A stretch of DNA of 64,000 bases from Bradyrhizobium sediminis (GTDB lineage: Bacteria; Pseudomonadota; Alphaproteobacteria; Rhizobiales; Xanthobacteraceae). Each line of letters starts with the position of its first letter. Position 1 is the first letter of the stretch. Location of the stretch: positions 2,540,001 to 2,604,000 of the forward strand of contig NZ_CP076135.1 of assembly GCF_018736105.1 (NCBI RefSeq), written 5' to 3'. The position numbers and the translations under genes were made by a program. The notes below the pieces were generated by a model. The model saw only the letters and a program-made list of their open reading frames with translations. It had not been told where the DNA came from and made no database searches. Shown piece by piece: positions 45,756 through 53,725 of the stretch.

Positions 45756-46436
45756 TCAGACCCGCCCGCTGACCGGGAGCAGCGCGCCGGTGACGGCGCT
45801 GGCGGCGTCGCTTGTGAGAAACAGGATCACATCTGCCAGTTCCTGCGGCGTCACCCATTTAGCGAAATCCGCCTTCGGCATGCTGGCGCGATTGGCTGAC
45901 GTGTCGATGATCGACGGCAGTACGGCGTTGACGGTGATCTTGCCTTTCCACTCGGCGGCGAGCGCCTCGGTGAGGCGATGCACGCCCGCCTTGGAGGCGG
46001 CGTAGGCGCCCATGCCGGCGCCGGCCTGCAGCGCGCCCATCGCGCCGACATTGACGATCCGCGCCGAGGCCGAAGCGGCGAGATAGGGGATCGCCGAGCG
46101 CGATGCGTTCAGCGCGGTCAGCACATTGAGCGCGTACATGCGCTGCCAGGTTTTCGGATCGCCCTCGGCGACCGCCTCGAACGCAAACCCGCCGGCGATA
46201 TTGATCAGCGCGTCGAGCTTGCCGAAATGCGACGCAGCGGCGTCGATGGCCTGTTTGGCTGCCGCCGCATCGGAGAGATCGACGCCGCCGAGTTCGATCC
46301 GGCTCGCCGTTGGCGGCAGCTGCGTCGTCGCGTGATCGAGGCCCGCCACCTTCGCGCCGCGCTTGAGGGCTGTTTCCACGACCACCTCGCCGAGTGCGCC
46401 CGAGGCTCCGGTGACGACAATGACTTTTCCGTCCAT
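45756..46436 (-). CDS. Short-chain dehydrogenase/reductase
   Basis: The 226-aa protein has the SDR cofactor motif TGASGALGE at residues 9-17 and the catalytic Tyr145-x-x-x-Lys149 (YAASK). Asn-Ala-Gly appears as INIAGG. The catalytic Ser, usually 13 residues before Tyr, seems replaced by Ala or Gly (VNVGAMGAL), which may limit activity. It ends 4 bp from the stop of GrlR-like paralogue 1, with which it converges. Substrate unknown. Confidence 0.87.
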   Translation of the reverse strand: MDGKVIVVTGASGALGEVVVETALKRGAKVAGLDHATTQLPPTASRIELGGVDLSDAAAAKQAIDAAASHFGKLDALINIAGGFAFEAVAEGDPKTWQRMYALNVLTALNASRSAIPYLAASASARIVNVGAMGALQAGAGMGAYAASKAGVHRLTEALAAEWKGKITVNAVLPSIIDTSANRASMPKADFAKWVTPQELADVILFLTSDAASAVTGALLPVSGRV

Positions 46437-46659
46437 GATTGGTCTCCGGTGAGGGCCGCAACGGACAATTCACATGCCTGAAGCGCCGTGGCCTTGCAAC
46501 ACTCGCCCCGACATCTGCGGCCGTACCCTGCGCGACGGCGCAACACTCCGTATTGCTACGGTGGCCGATCGATAAAATTTGCCGGAGTTCTGTAAGCGGA
46601 CTGCAGAAATATCGGGCTAGGCTCCGGGTGGTCCAATCACTGGGCAGGGGCGCATCACG

Positions 46660-46857
46660 ATGAGAAATCTACCCGATCACGGTTTACCGCTTGTTCAGCT
46701 CAAGGAGCAGCGGCGGGATCTGATTGTAGCGCTGCAAAACCGCAACGGCCCGGTCAGCGGCTGGGAGTTGATGCAGATCGCCGCGGTTCAGCAGGCCATC
46801 TCGGCATTCGAGGACGTCATCGCCGATCTCGACGCCGAATTGGAAGCGGCTGCGTAA
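46660..46857 (+). CDS. Small conserved helical protein (65 aa)
   Basis: The 65-aa protein is predicted to be two helices: LVQLKEQRRDLIVALQNR and QQAISAFEDVIADLDAEL, separated by GPVSGWEL. It looks like a short coiled-coil hairpin without signal peptide. The ATG at 46660 lacks a strong ribosome-binding site. I recognise no function. It is convergent with the tyrosine phosphatase gene, 34 bp away. Confidence 0.58.
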   Translation: MRNLPDHGLPLVQLKEQRRDLIVALQNRNGPVSGWELMQIAAVQQAISAFEDVIADLDAELEAAA

Positions 46858-46891
46858 CGCGGTTTTCCCGTTCCTCTTGTGGGGGGAGCAA

Positions 46892-47638
46892 TCAGGATTC
46901 CAGGTAGCGTGCCTGCAGTTCGGTGCGTTCACTGGCGCCGATGCGCAAGCCTTCGCTGAAATAGCTTTCGAGATTGCCGTAGTCGGCGTTGATGGTCTCG
47001 AAGGCGGCGGCGAGGAAGGAGGCCTGCACCGACGCCAGCACCTGCTTGACTTCCTCGGGCAGGTCGTTGCTGGCGGAGGGGTCGCGACGGTAGAACCGGT
47101 TGGTCAGCAGATAATCCTCTGATATCAGATCGTCCGACACGCCCAGCGCGTGCAGGATGAGCGCGCAGGCGAAACCGGTGCGATCCTTGCCGGCGGTGCA
47201 GTGGATCACCAGCGGGGCGCGGTCCTCGAGCAAATGGCCGAACAGCGCGCGAAAGCTCGGCGTGCTCTGACGGACATAATTGCGGTAGGAATCGCGCATC
47301 ACCTCCAGCGCATCGGCCGTTGACAGCGTCGTGCCGCTGTCACGCTTTGCTCGCAGCGCCGCAACCACGGTCGGCTCGACCGGCAGCGAATGCACCGCGA
47401 TCCCGGCGACGCCGCACAGGGCGGCAACCCGTTCCTCGGTGCCGCGAAAATCGAATGCGCTCCTGACGCCGAGGCCGCGCAGCACCTCGATATCGGCCTC
47501 CGTGAGGTGGCCGAGATGGTTGGAGCGGAAGATCTGCCGCCAGCGGACGGCGCGGCCGCCTCTGCCGGGGTAGCCGCCGAGATCGCGGAAATTGCTGGCG
47601 CCTTCGAGATTGAGATGGCGGGCCGGGGAATCTGACAT
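46892..47638 (-). CDS. Tyrosine-protein phosphatase (Y_phosphatase3 family)
   Basis: The 248-aa protein contains the P-loop HCTAGKDRTG, with nucleophile Cys147 and Arg153 (C-x5-R). The N-terminal NFRDLGGYPGRGGRAVRWRQ and FRSNHLGHL stretch is typical of bacterial PTP/phosphoinositide phosphatases of the LipA/IphP type. Most IphP members are exported; no signal peptide is visible here, so this one is probably cytosolic. It may act on phosphotyrosine or phosphoinositides. Divergent from the MliC-like gene. Confidence 0.92.
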   Translation of the reverse strand: MSDSPARHLNLEGASNFRDLGGYPGRGGRAVRWRQIFRSNHLGHLTEADIEVLRGLGVRSAFDFRGTEERVAALCGVAGIAVHSLPVEPTVVAALRAKRDSGTTLSTADALEVMRDSYRNYVRQSTPSFRALFGHLLEDRAPLVIHCTAGKDRTGFACALILHALGVSDDLISEDYLLTNRFYRRDPSASNDLPEEVKQVLASVQASFLAAAFETINADYGNLESYFSEGLRIGASERTELQARYLES

Positions 47639-47737
47639 CGGACTACCTTAAGCCATCCAGCAGGGGCGAAGAAACCACGGAGGGGCATATCGCCTGGTCG
47701 GACGTCTCTGGTCTATAGTCCCCTTTGAGAGGGAACC

Positions 47738-48052
47738 ATGAATCGGCAAAACATCGTCATTTTCGGCGCGGCGCTGTGCGTTGCGGGGGCCGCAGCCGGT
47801 CCATCGCCCGGATTCGCGCAGACGACGTTCCAGAACTACAGCTGCGCCGACGGTTCCCAGTTCATTGTCGGATTTTTCGAATACGACAAGCGCGCCCATC
47901 TGCAGATCGATGGAAAATCAGTGACGCTCGGCAAGCGCCTGGCGCTGTCGGGCTCGCGATATTCCGGCGGCGGTGTTACGCTGACGATCACCAAGGCCGG
48001 CACCACCCTCAAGCGCGCCAAGCGGCGGGCGACGGCGTGCGAGATGATATGA
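47738..48052 (+). CDS. MliC-type lysozyme-inhibitor domain protein
   Basis: The 104-aa protein has a signal peptide (IVIFGAALCVAGAAAGPSPG, cleavage after FAQ or nearby). The mature domain FQNYSCADGSQFIVGFFEYD, with ALSGSRYSGGGVTLTITKAG and a terminal Cys (TACEMI), matches the MliC/PliC beta-barrel, whose two Cys form a disulfide. Such proteins bind and block C-type lysozyme in the periplasm. No lipobox is present, so it should be soluble. A strong terminator follows directly. Confidence 0.83.
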   Translation: MNRQNIVIFGAALCVAGAAAGPSPGFAQTTFQNYSCADGSQFIVGFFEYDKRAHLQIDGKSVTLGKRLALSGSRYSGGGVTLTITKAGTTLKRAKRRATACEMI

Positions 48053-48086
48053 AAAGGGCCGAAACGCTTTCGTTTCGACCCTTTTT
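48052..48086 (+). terminator. Rho-independent terminator of the MliC-like gene
   Basis: AAAAGGG-C-CGAAACG pairs with CGTTTCG-A-CCCTTTT, one mismatch in a 14-bp stem, 4-base loop, ending in a T-run. It begins at the last base of the stop codon. Confidence 0.85.
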
Positions 48087-48145
48087 CCGTTCCTGGGATC
48101 GCACCGACCGCCGTCGGTGCGTCGGCATCTTGGGCGCCGTCCGCA

Positions 48146-48346
48146 TCAGCTCTCGCGCACCGGCTTGGACTCCTGGATGGCAGCGTCGTGGTACCAGGCG
48201 CCGCCAACGGCGACCTCGCTGACGCGCGATGAAGCCAGATCGGTGGCGGCCTTGGTCTCCTGGTAGCGGCGTCCCCCGAGAGCCGAGCGGCCCCCGGCGG
48301 GGAATTGGTAGATCTTGGCAGACCCATGATTCAAACTCGTATTCAT
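48146..48346 (-). CDS. DUF2735 family protein
   Basis: The 66-aa protein starts MNTSLNHGSAKIYQFPAGGR and continues ALGGRRYQETKAATDLAS, then VGGAWYHDAAIQESKPV. I recognise the KIYQFP-GGR-LGGRRYEE pattern as DUF2735, a rhizobial family usually found beside glnII, as here, and thought to be co-regulated with nitrogen status. It is cytosolic, hydrophilic and of unknown biochemical role. Its start is preceded by CAGGAGATACGG. The gene is divergent from glnII, 557 bp apart. Confidence 0.85.
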   Translation of the reverse strand: MNTSLNHGSAKIYQFPAGGRSALGGRRYQETKAATDLASSRVSEVAVGGAWYHDAAIQESKPVRES

Positions 48347-48903
48347 CTCCGTATCTCCTGATGCGCGGCGCGCGGTTGATTGATGGTGCGCCCGACTCGT
48401 TCGCGAGTCGTTACTGATCCGGATATCGTTGGTGCCCCCGGTTAGTGCAACCTGATGAAAACAAGGCCACTAACTGTATATATTTTGAGCATTCCTGCCC
48501 TTGGCTTCCCGGGAAGCAGCCGATGGCTTGCTAACGCTTAAGCCGTCGCCAGGGCTGCAGAGGTCGGCCGGGGTTTGCGGCCAATGCCGCCTTGGAATGG
48601 CGCGGATTTAATCGGACCGAAGGGCGGCCCGCCGACTGCCGCGTTATCGGGCGCAATTCCAGCCCGAATCATGGCTCTCCGGAGCGCAACCGGCCGTGCG
48701 ACCCGCGCGGCTTTGCCGCACCACGAACTTGCATAGCAGTCGGGCCGCCGGCGCGACCGCCTCCCAGGGGAGGCATGCCGCACCGCAGCTATTGGCATTT
48801 TAATTGCTTGGTAAGGTGTGGCCGATGGCGGCCGGGTACGTGTGTGGCGGCCAATAGGGTCTCGGTTGCCCCACCTTTCGCATCATCAACATGAGAGAGC
48901 TCA
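48347..48903. other. Divergent control region between the DUF2735 gene and glnII
   Basis: The 557-base region has no convincing gene. It contains a sigma-54 promoter for glnII (48793-48808) and a perfect 7-bp hairpin with a TTCG loop (CGACTCG/CGAGTCG, 48393-48410) in the leader of the DUF2735 gene. Low-GC stretches near 48470-48490 (ACTGTATATATTTTGAGC) may hold the DUF2735 promoter. Binding sites for NtrC are expected here but I could not place them. Confidence 0.55.
48793..48808 (+). promoter_or_regulatory. Sigma-54 (RpoN) promoter of glnII
   Basis: TGGCATTTTAATTGCT matches the -24/-12 consensus TGGCACG-N4-TTGCW with correct spacing. Transcription would start about 12 bases downstream, giving a leader near 85 bases. 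This fits the known NtrC/RpoN control of glnII in rhizobia. Confidence 0.87.
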
Positions 48904-49941
48904 ATGACAAAGTATAAGCTCGAGTATATCTGGCTCGACGGATACTCGCCGACGCCGAATCTGCGCGGCAAAACGCAGATCAAGGAATTTGATTCGTTCC
49001 CGACGCTGGAACAGCTTCCGCTGTGGGGCTTCGACGGAAGCTCGACCCTGCAGGCCGAAGGCCATAGTTCGGATTGCGTGCTCAAGCCGGTCGCCATCTA
49101 TCCCGACGCCGCGCGTACCAACGGTGCGCTGGTGATGTGCGAAGTCATGATGCCCGACGGCAAGACCCCGCATGTCACCAACAAGCGCGCCACCATCCTC
49201 GATGACGAGGGCGCTTGGTTCGGCTTCGAGCAGGAATATTTCTTCTACAAGAACGGCCGTCCGCTCGGCTTTCCCAATGACGGGTACCCCGCGCCGCAGG
49301 GCCCGTATTACACCGGCGTCGGCTACTCGAACGTCGGCGATGTCGCCCGCGAGATCGTCGAGAAGCATCTCGATCTCTGCCTCGCCGCCGGGATCAACCA
49401 CGAGGGCATCAACGCCGAAGTTGCGAAGGGCCAGTGGGAATTCCAGATCTTCGGCAAAGGCTCCAAGAAGGCTGCTGACGAAATGTGGATGGCCCGCTAT
49501 CTGATGCAGCGATTGACCGAGAAGTACGGCATCGACATCGAATATCACTGCAAGCCGCTCGGCGACACCGACTGGAACGGCTCCGGCATGCACGCCAACT
49601 TCTCCACCACCTACATGCGTGAAGTTGGCGGCAAGGACTATTTCGAGAAGCTGATGAAGGCGTTCGAACTGGCCCGGGAAGATCACATCGCAGTCTATGG
49701 CCCGGACAACCATCTGCGGCTGACCGGCAAGCACGAGACCGCGTCAATCCATCAGTTCAGCTACGGCATTGCGGACCGCGGCGCTTCGATCCGCGTCCCG
49801 CACAGCTTCGTCAATAACGGCTACAAGGGCTATCTCGAAGACCGTCGTCCGAACTCGCAAGGCGACCCCTACCAGATCGCTTCGCAGATCCTGAAGACGA
49901 TCGCCTCGGTCCCGGCCGCCGCCAAGTCGGCCGCAGCCTAA
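48904..49941 (+). CDS. glnII: Glutamine synthetase type II (eukaryotic type)
   Basis: The 345-aa protein is a GSII: much shorter than GlnA and with the eukaryotic-like start KLEYIWLDGYSPTPNLRGKT. LWGFDGSSTLQAEGHSSDC, EQEYFFYKNGRPLGFPN, NGSGMHANFSTTYMRE and SIHQFSYGIADRGASIRVPH are catalytic and metal-binding signatures. It makes glutamine from glutamate, ammonia and ATP and, in rhizobia, is induced by nitrogen limitation. It is not adenylylated, as it has no adenylylation loop. A sigma-54 promoter precedes and a strong hairpin follows it. Confidence 0.97.
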   Translation: MTKYKLEYIWLDGYSPTPNLRGKTQIKEFDSFPTLEQLPLWGFDGSSTLQAEGHSSDCVLKPVAIYPDAARTNGALVMCEVMMPDGKTPHVTNKRATILDDEGAWFGFEQEYFFYKNGRPLGFPNDGYPAPQGPYYTGVGYSNVGDVAREIVEKHLDLCLAAGINHEGINAEVAKGQWEFQIFGKGSKKAADEMWMARYLMQRLTEKYGIDIEYHCKPLGDTDWNGSGMHANFSTTYMREVGGKDYFEKLMKAFELAREDHIAVYGPDNHLRLTGKHETASIHQFSYGIADRGASIRVPHSFVNNGYKGYLEDRRPNSQGDPYQIASQILKTIASVPAAAKSAAA

Positions 49942-49986
49942 GCGCTCACGCACGGCCCGGAGCGGGGGGCATCCGGGCCGCAATCT

Positions 49987-50019
49987 GATCCGCCAAAGCA
50001 CCAATCGCTTTGGCGGATC
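49987..50019 (+). terminator. Terminator after glnII
   Basis: GATCCGCCAAAGC and GCTTTGGCGGATC form a perfect 13-bp stem with a 7-base loop, followed by a TTGCGTTTTG stretch. It isolates glnII from the downstream GrlR-like paralogue. Confidence 0.8.
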
Positions 50020-50114
50020 ATTGCGTTTTGAGCCGGCCCTTCAAATCCGTTTCCCCGCTGCCCGAACCGCGTTAGACAATCTAATTGCATCGCGACGGCC
50101 GGGGACGTGAATTC

Positions 50115-50819
50115 TTGCTCGAGGGTTTCTACAAGGTCAGGTTCCAGGTCGATGACGCGGTCGGCCGAAGCGTGATGTACGCCCATGGCGGCAGCATGCT
50201 CGGCGGCAATTCGGCATTCGCGCATTACGGCACCTATAGCGAGGTCGACGGCGTAGTCACCTCCGAAATCACCAGCCATCGCCATAACGACGACCCCAAC
50301 TACCAGTCGCTGCTGGGCTTCGACATTGCCACCATCGATGTTCGCGGCTGCGCGGATGGCGACATCTACCGGTTCGAAGGCGGCTCGCCGCAGATGCCGG
50401 GCGCGGTGTTCCGCTCGGTGATGACGCCGATCTCCGATCGGATTGTGGCTCCCATGGATGCGGTCGGCGAGGGCGGTATCGTCAACGGCCTCTATTCCAT
50501 TCACATCAGGATGCTCGACGGAGTCGATGGCGGCCTGACCGGCGTGATGCTGCTCAACGACGGCCGCATTCTCGGCGGCGACGCCTTCTTCTACTATCTC
50601 GGCACTTACACCTCGGCGAACGGCCGCTGGAAGGGCGAAATCCTCAACCAGGAGCACACTCCTGCCAGGAGCGAGCACCCGATCTTCGGCGGGCATGAGG
50701 TCGGCATCGGCTTTGCCGGCAGCTGCGACGGTCGCGGCGCGCTGCTGGAAGCAACCGCGCTGGCGGGAAGGCGCAGTCTGCGGTTGACCGCGGTGCTTAA
50801 GCTGATGCGGCCGGCGTAA
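50115..50819 (+). CDS. Tandem GrlR-like domain protein, paralogue 2
   Basis: Alignment with its two paralogues places the start at a TTG (50115), giving 234 aa beginning M-L-E-G-F-Y-K-V; no ATG is available. The N-terminal half (SVMYAHGGSMLGGNSAFAHY, then RHNDDPNYQSL) and C-terminal half (NGLYSIHIRMLDGVDGGLTG, then GGDAFFYYLGTYTSANGRW, EHTPARSE) are both GrlR-like. The C-terminal half is the more conserved. It has no signal peptide. The next gene, a ModA-like protein, starts 4 bp after its stop, so they are co-translated. Confidence 0.77.
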   Translation: MLEGFYKVRFQVDDAVGRSVMYAHGGSMLGGNSAFAHYGTYSEVDGVVTSEITSHRHNDDPNYQSLLGFDIATIDVRGCADGDIYRFEGGSPQMPGAVFRSVMTPISDRIVAPMDAVGEGGIVNGLYSIHIRMLDGVDGGLTGVMLLNDGRILGGDAFFYYLGTYTSANGRWKGEILNQEHTPARSEHPIFGGHEVGIGFAGSCDGRGALLEATALAGRRSLRLTAVLKLMRPA

Positions 50820-50823
50820 CCCG

Positions 50824-51507
50824 ATGGCAAACTTGGTTCGGGTCCTGTCGACGCTCGCCTTGAAAGGCGCGATCGGCAATCTTGCGGCGCAATTTGAAGC
50901 GGGAGCTGGCGCGCGCATCGACGCCGGTTTCGCGCCGACGCTGGCGCTGCTCGAACGCATGCGCGGCGGCGAGGGCGCCGATGTCGTCATCCTGACCAAG
51001 GAGGCGCTCGACGATCTCGCCGCGAAAGGGATTGTGGCGGCGGACAGCCGCGCCGATCTGGCGCGCTCCTTTGTCGGCATCGCCGTGAAGGCCGGCGCTG
51101 CGCATCCTGATATCGCAACACCGGAAGCGTTGCGCACCGCGCTGCTGGGCGGTCGCGTGGCCTATTCGCGGATCGGCGCCAGCGGCATCCTTTTCGTGCA
51201 ACTGATCGAGCGGCTGGGGATCGCGAATGAGATCAACGCCCGCGCAACGATCATTCCGTCGGGCTTCACCGCTGAACGGCTCATCACCGGCGAGGCCGAC
51301 CTTGCGGTGCAGCAGATCAGCGAATTGAAGCTGGTCCCAGGCGTCGATATCGTCGGACCGATCCCGCGTGAACTGCAAGCTCCGGCCGTGTTCTCCGCCG
51401 GCCGCCTGGCGGCATCGGACAACGTGGATCAATCCGACCGGCTGTTGAAGTTTCTCGCCTCGCCGGAGGCGGCGCCGGCGCTGCGGGAGTCCGGGCTGGA
51501 GCCTTGA
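50824..51507 (+). CDS. ModA-like substrate-binding protein lacking a signal peptide
   Basis: The 227-aa protein has the periplasmic-binding-protein type II fold: strand and helix NLVRVLSTLALKGAIGNLAA, then GEGADVVILTKEALDDLAAK, GGRVAYSRIGASGILFVQLI, and TGEADLAVQQISELKLVPGV, all like ModA-type molybdate binders. A normal member has a leader peptide; here the domain begins at residue 4 with no leader, so the protein should stay in the cytosol. It lies 4 bp after GrlR-like paralogue 2. Ligand unknown; not evidence for molybdate transport. Confidence 0.8.
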   Translation: MANLVRVLSTLALKGAIGNLAAQFEAGAGARIDAGFAPTLALLERMRGGEGADVVILTKEALDDLAAKGIVAADSRADLARSFVGIAVKAGAAHPDIATPEALRTALLGGRVAYSRIGASGILFVQLIERLGIANEINARATIIPSGFTAERLITGEADLAVQQISELKLVPGVDIVGPIPRELQAPAVFSAGRLAASDNVDQSDRLLKFLASPEAAPALRESGLEP

Positions 51508-51541
51508 ATTGGCCGGCCCTTCGAAGCAAACTTCCGGCAAG

Positions 51542-52384
51542 ATGTGCGCTCTGACCAGATCGCTTCACGCGCTTTCGTTCTCCGTCGCGGTCTCGATCGC
51601 GGCGGCTCCGACCTTGGCGCCCGCGCAATCCGCCGATCTCGTTCTATGCGATCGGCTTGCAGCCGATCCTTCCGACCCGGACAGGCCCACCGACGTCAAG
51701 GGTGTGTCCGATGTTGCCCCGTCCGATATCGCCACCGCGATCAAATTCTGCAAAACCGCATCCGGCGTGTCGAGGCGGGCGCTGTACCAGCTCGGCCGCG
51801 CCTATGCCGCCAACCGGCAAATGCCGGAAGCCATCGCCGCTTGGCGCAAGGCGGCCGACAAAGGCTCCAGCTCGGCGATGGTCGAACTCGGCGTGCTCTA
51901 TGGGACCGGCGCGGGCGTCGCGAGTGACGAAGCCAAGGCGCGCAAGCTGTTCGAGCGTGCGGCCGAAGCCGGCAATCCGCGCGGCGTCACCAATCTCGCA
52001 GCGCTCGGCGGCGGCGGTGCCACCTCGTCGGATCCCGCGCGGGCAAGGGATTTGCTGGCGAAGGCCGCCGAGACCAATGCCGAGGCGCAATACCAGCTCG
52101 GGATGATGATGGCGGAGGGGACCGGCGGAGCCAGGGACGACGCCGCTGCGCGCGTGCTGTTCGAAAAGGCCGCGGCGCAAAATCATCCGGGCGCGCTGGA
52201 GCGGATGGGCGCTTTCGCGCAGAGCGGGCGCGGCGGCCCTAAGGATTCCGACGCCGCCAAGGCCTATTATGAGCGAGCCGCCGCGCTCGGCGATGCCGGC
52301 GCCAAGACGGCGCTGGAGCGCCTGCGTTGCCCCTACGTGATCAAGGACAAGCGCGGCAACGTCGTCACCAACCTCTGTTTTTAG
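51542..52384 (+). CDS. Secreted Sel1-repeat protein
   Basis: The protein has 280 aa from ATG 51542, with a signal-type start (SLHALSFSVAVSIAAAPTLA, cleavage after PAQ or AQSA). From about residue 80 four to five Sel1/TPR-like repeats occur, each ~36 residues with A-x-x-x-L-G-x-x-Y/M and A-x-x-x-F-E-R/K-A-A (for example RALYQLGRAYAANRQMPEAI and AQYQLGMMMAEGTGGARDDA). Sel1 proteins are adaptor scaffolds. The mature C-terminus has Cys residues (LRCPY, NLCF). Partner unknown. Confidence 0.85.
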   Translation: MCALTRSLHALSFSVAVSIAAAPTLAPAQSADLVLCDRLAADPSDPDRPTDVKGVSDVAPSDIATAIKFCKTASGVSRRALYQLGRAYAANRQMPEAIAAWRKAADKGSSSAMVELGVLYGTGAGVASDEAKARKLFERAAEAGNPRGVTNLAALGGGGATSSDPARARDLLAKAAETNAEAQYQLGMMMAEGTGGARDDAAARVLFEKAAAQNHPGALERMGAFAQSGRGGPKDSDAAKAYYERAAALGDAGAKTALERLRCPYVIKDKRGNVVTNLCF

Positions 52385-52386
52385 CC

Positions 52387-52830
52387 TTAGTCCCTGATCA
52401 GGATCACGCCGGCGATCAAGAACGCCGCGCCGGCGAGGCGTGAAATGCTGACCGGATGCGCCGCCCGTCCGAATGCGCCGAAATGGTCCAGCGCGATCGC
52501 GGCAGCCATCTGGCCCGCGACGACAAGCGCAATCAGCGTGGCCGCGCCGAGCGAGGGCAGCAGCAGGATCATGAGCAGGATGAACACGCCGCCCAGCACG
52601 CCGCCGGACCAGGCCCACAACGGCGTATTGGCGACAGCCTTCCATGACGGCAGGTTCTCACCGAGCGCGAGCAGCACGACGATCATCGTCAGGAGGCCGC
52701 CGACATAGCTGACGAAGCCTGCCCAGGCGGGGGACCCCAGCGCCGCCCGGAGGCCGCCGTTCAGCACCTGTTGAATGGCCACGCTGACGCCGGCGCCGAG
52801 CGCGAGCACGTACAGGAAAATGCCTTGCAC
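52387..52830 (-). CDS. DMT superfamily transporter, YdcZ/DUF606 type
   Basis: The 147-aa protein has five hydrophobic helices and the family's start LYVLALGAGVSVAIQQVLNG, followed by GFVSYVGGLLTMIVVLLALG and a C-terminal ISRLAGAAFLIAGVILI. DUF606 proteins resemble half of a drug/metabolite transporter and probably work as dimers. Substrate unknown. It is convergent with the Sel1 gene, with only 2 bp between stops, and divergent from the cytochrome-like gene. Confidence 0.85.
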   Translation of the reverse strand: MQGIFLYVLALGAGVSVAIQQVLNGGLRAALGSPAWAGFVSYVGGLLTMIVVLLALGENLPSWKAVANTPLWAWSGGVLGGVFILLMILLLPSLGAATLIALVVAGQMAAAIALDHFGAFGRAAHPVSISRLAGAAFLIAGVILIRD

Positions 52831-52937
52831 ATTGTCCCCCAGTCAGTTCCGCATGACCGCCTTGATGGATATCAATAGGTCGGGAATCGCGAAACGCTAT
52901 ATGATTTCCTAATAGGAACTGACGGTTGGAGCATCGA

Positions 52938-53411
52938 ATGAAATTACGCGGATACATAGCGGCATTGCTGATGGCGTGCTCATTGACGTCGCTGGCCGTC
53001 GCCCAATCCGGCACCATGCGGGCGACGGGCAGCGCAAAATATGTTCCACAACTCGGCGACCTCATGAACTCGATCCAGACGCGGCACATCAAGCTGTTGT
53101 TCGCCGGCAGGGCCCAGAACTGGGGATTGGCGGCTTATGAACTTGGCCAGCTCAAGGCCGGCTTGGTGGAAGCCGCCGTGATGTATGAGGGCATTCCCGT
53201 GAGCAACGTCACGACGATGACGGCGCCGATTCAGTCGATCGACGAGGCGATTGCCGCCAAGGACGGCAAGCGGTTTGCAAAGCTGTTCGGCGAGCTGACG
53301 GCGGGATGCAACGGCTGTCATCAGTCGATGGACCGCGGCTATATCGTGATGCGGGTGCCGACGGAGCAGCCGTTCAGCAACCAGGTGTTTCCGCCGCAGG
53401 GCAAGCCGTAG
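52938..53411 (+). CDS. Secreted c-type cytochrome-like protein with one CxxCH
   Basis: From ATG 52938 the protein is 157 aa with a signal peptide (GYIAALLMACSLTSLAVA). The haem motif CNGCH lies near residue 125 (GELTAGCNGCHQSMDRGYIV). Upstream is a helical region (LMNSIQTRHIKLLFAGRAQN) like that of four-helix cytochromes c' or of small sensor cytochromes. Methionine residues follow but the sixth ligand is not obvious. It should bind haem covalently in the periplasm. Role unknown. Confidence 0.82.
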   Translation: MKLRGYIAALLMACSLTSLAVAQSGTMRATGSAKYVPQLGDLMNSIQTRHIKLLFAGRAQNWGLAAYELGQLKAGLVEAAVMYEGIPVSNVTTMTAPIQSIDEAIAAKDGKRFAKLFGELTAGCNGCHQSMDRGYIVMRVPTEQPFSNQVFPPQGKP

Positions 53412-53472
53412 GGGCGGAACGCCAGCGGGGAACCGCGGTTGAGGAAAATGCTTTACCGAAGGAGGTTCTGCC

Positions 53473-53622
53473 ATGATCCGCAAACTGCCGTCGGGCGAAT
53501 ATCGGCTTTATTCGCGAAAAGTGAACCCGAAGACCGGCAAGCGCCGCAATCTCGGGACCTTCAAGTCGCGCGCGGCGGCGGAAAAGCACGAGCGCGCCGT
53601 GCAGTATTTCAAGCGGCACTAG
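53473..53622 (+). CDS. Small basic protein (49 aa)
   Basis: ATG 53473, with GGAGG seven bases upstream, opens a 50-codon frame. The product begins MIRKLPSGEYRLYSRKVNPK and continues TGKRRNLGTFKSRAAAEKHE, ending in QYFKRH. About a third of its residues are Lys or Arg. This recurrent 50-aa proteobacterial protein resembles the small three-stranded arm DNA-binding domains of tyrosine integrases, so nucleic-acid binding is plausible. Function not established. Confidence 0.72.
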   Translation: MIRKLPSGEYRLYSRKVNPKTGKRRNLGTFKSRAAAEKHERAVQYFKRH

Positions 53623-53725
53623 CGGCTTCGGCCGCCGTGCGGCTGAAGCAAACGCGTCATGTACCCGTCGGTCCGGCGGTGCTATCTGGTAGCGACAGAT
53701 TCGACAGTGCTGCCGGGTACCCCCG

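Noticed and set aside
48538..48798. An 86-codon minus-strand frame in the glnII upstream region
   Set aside because: It overlaps the sigma-54 promoter, has no ribosome-binding site and an Arg/Ala/Pro-rich product.
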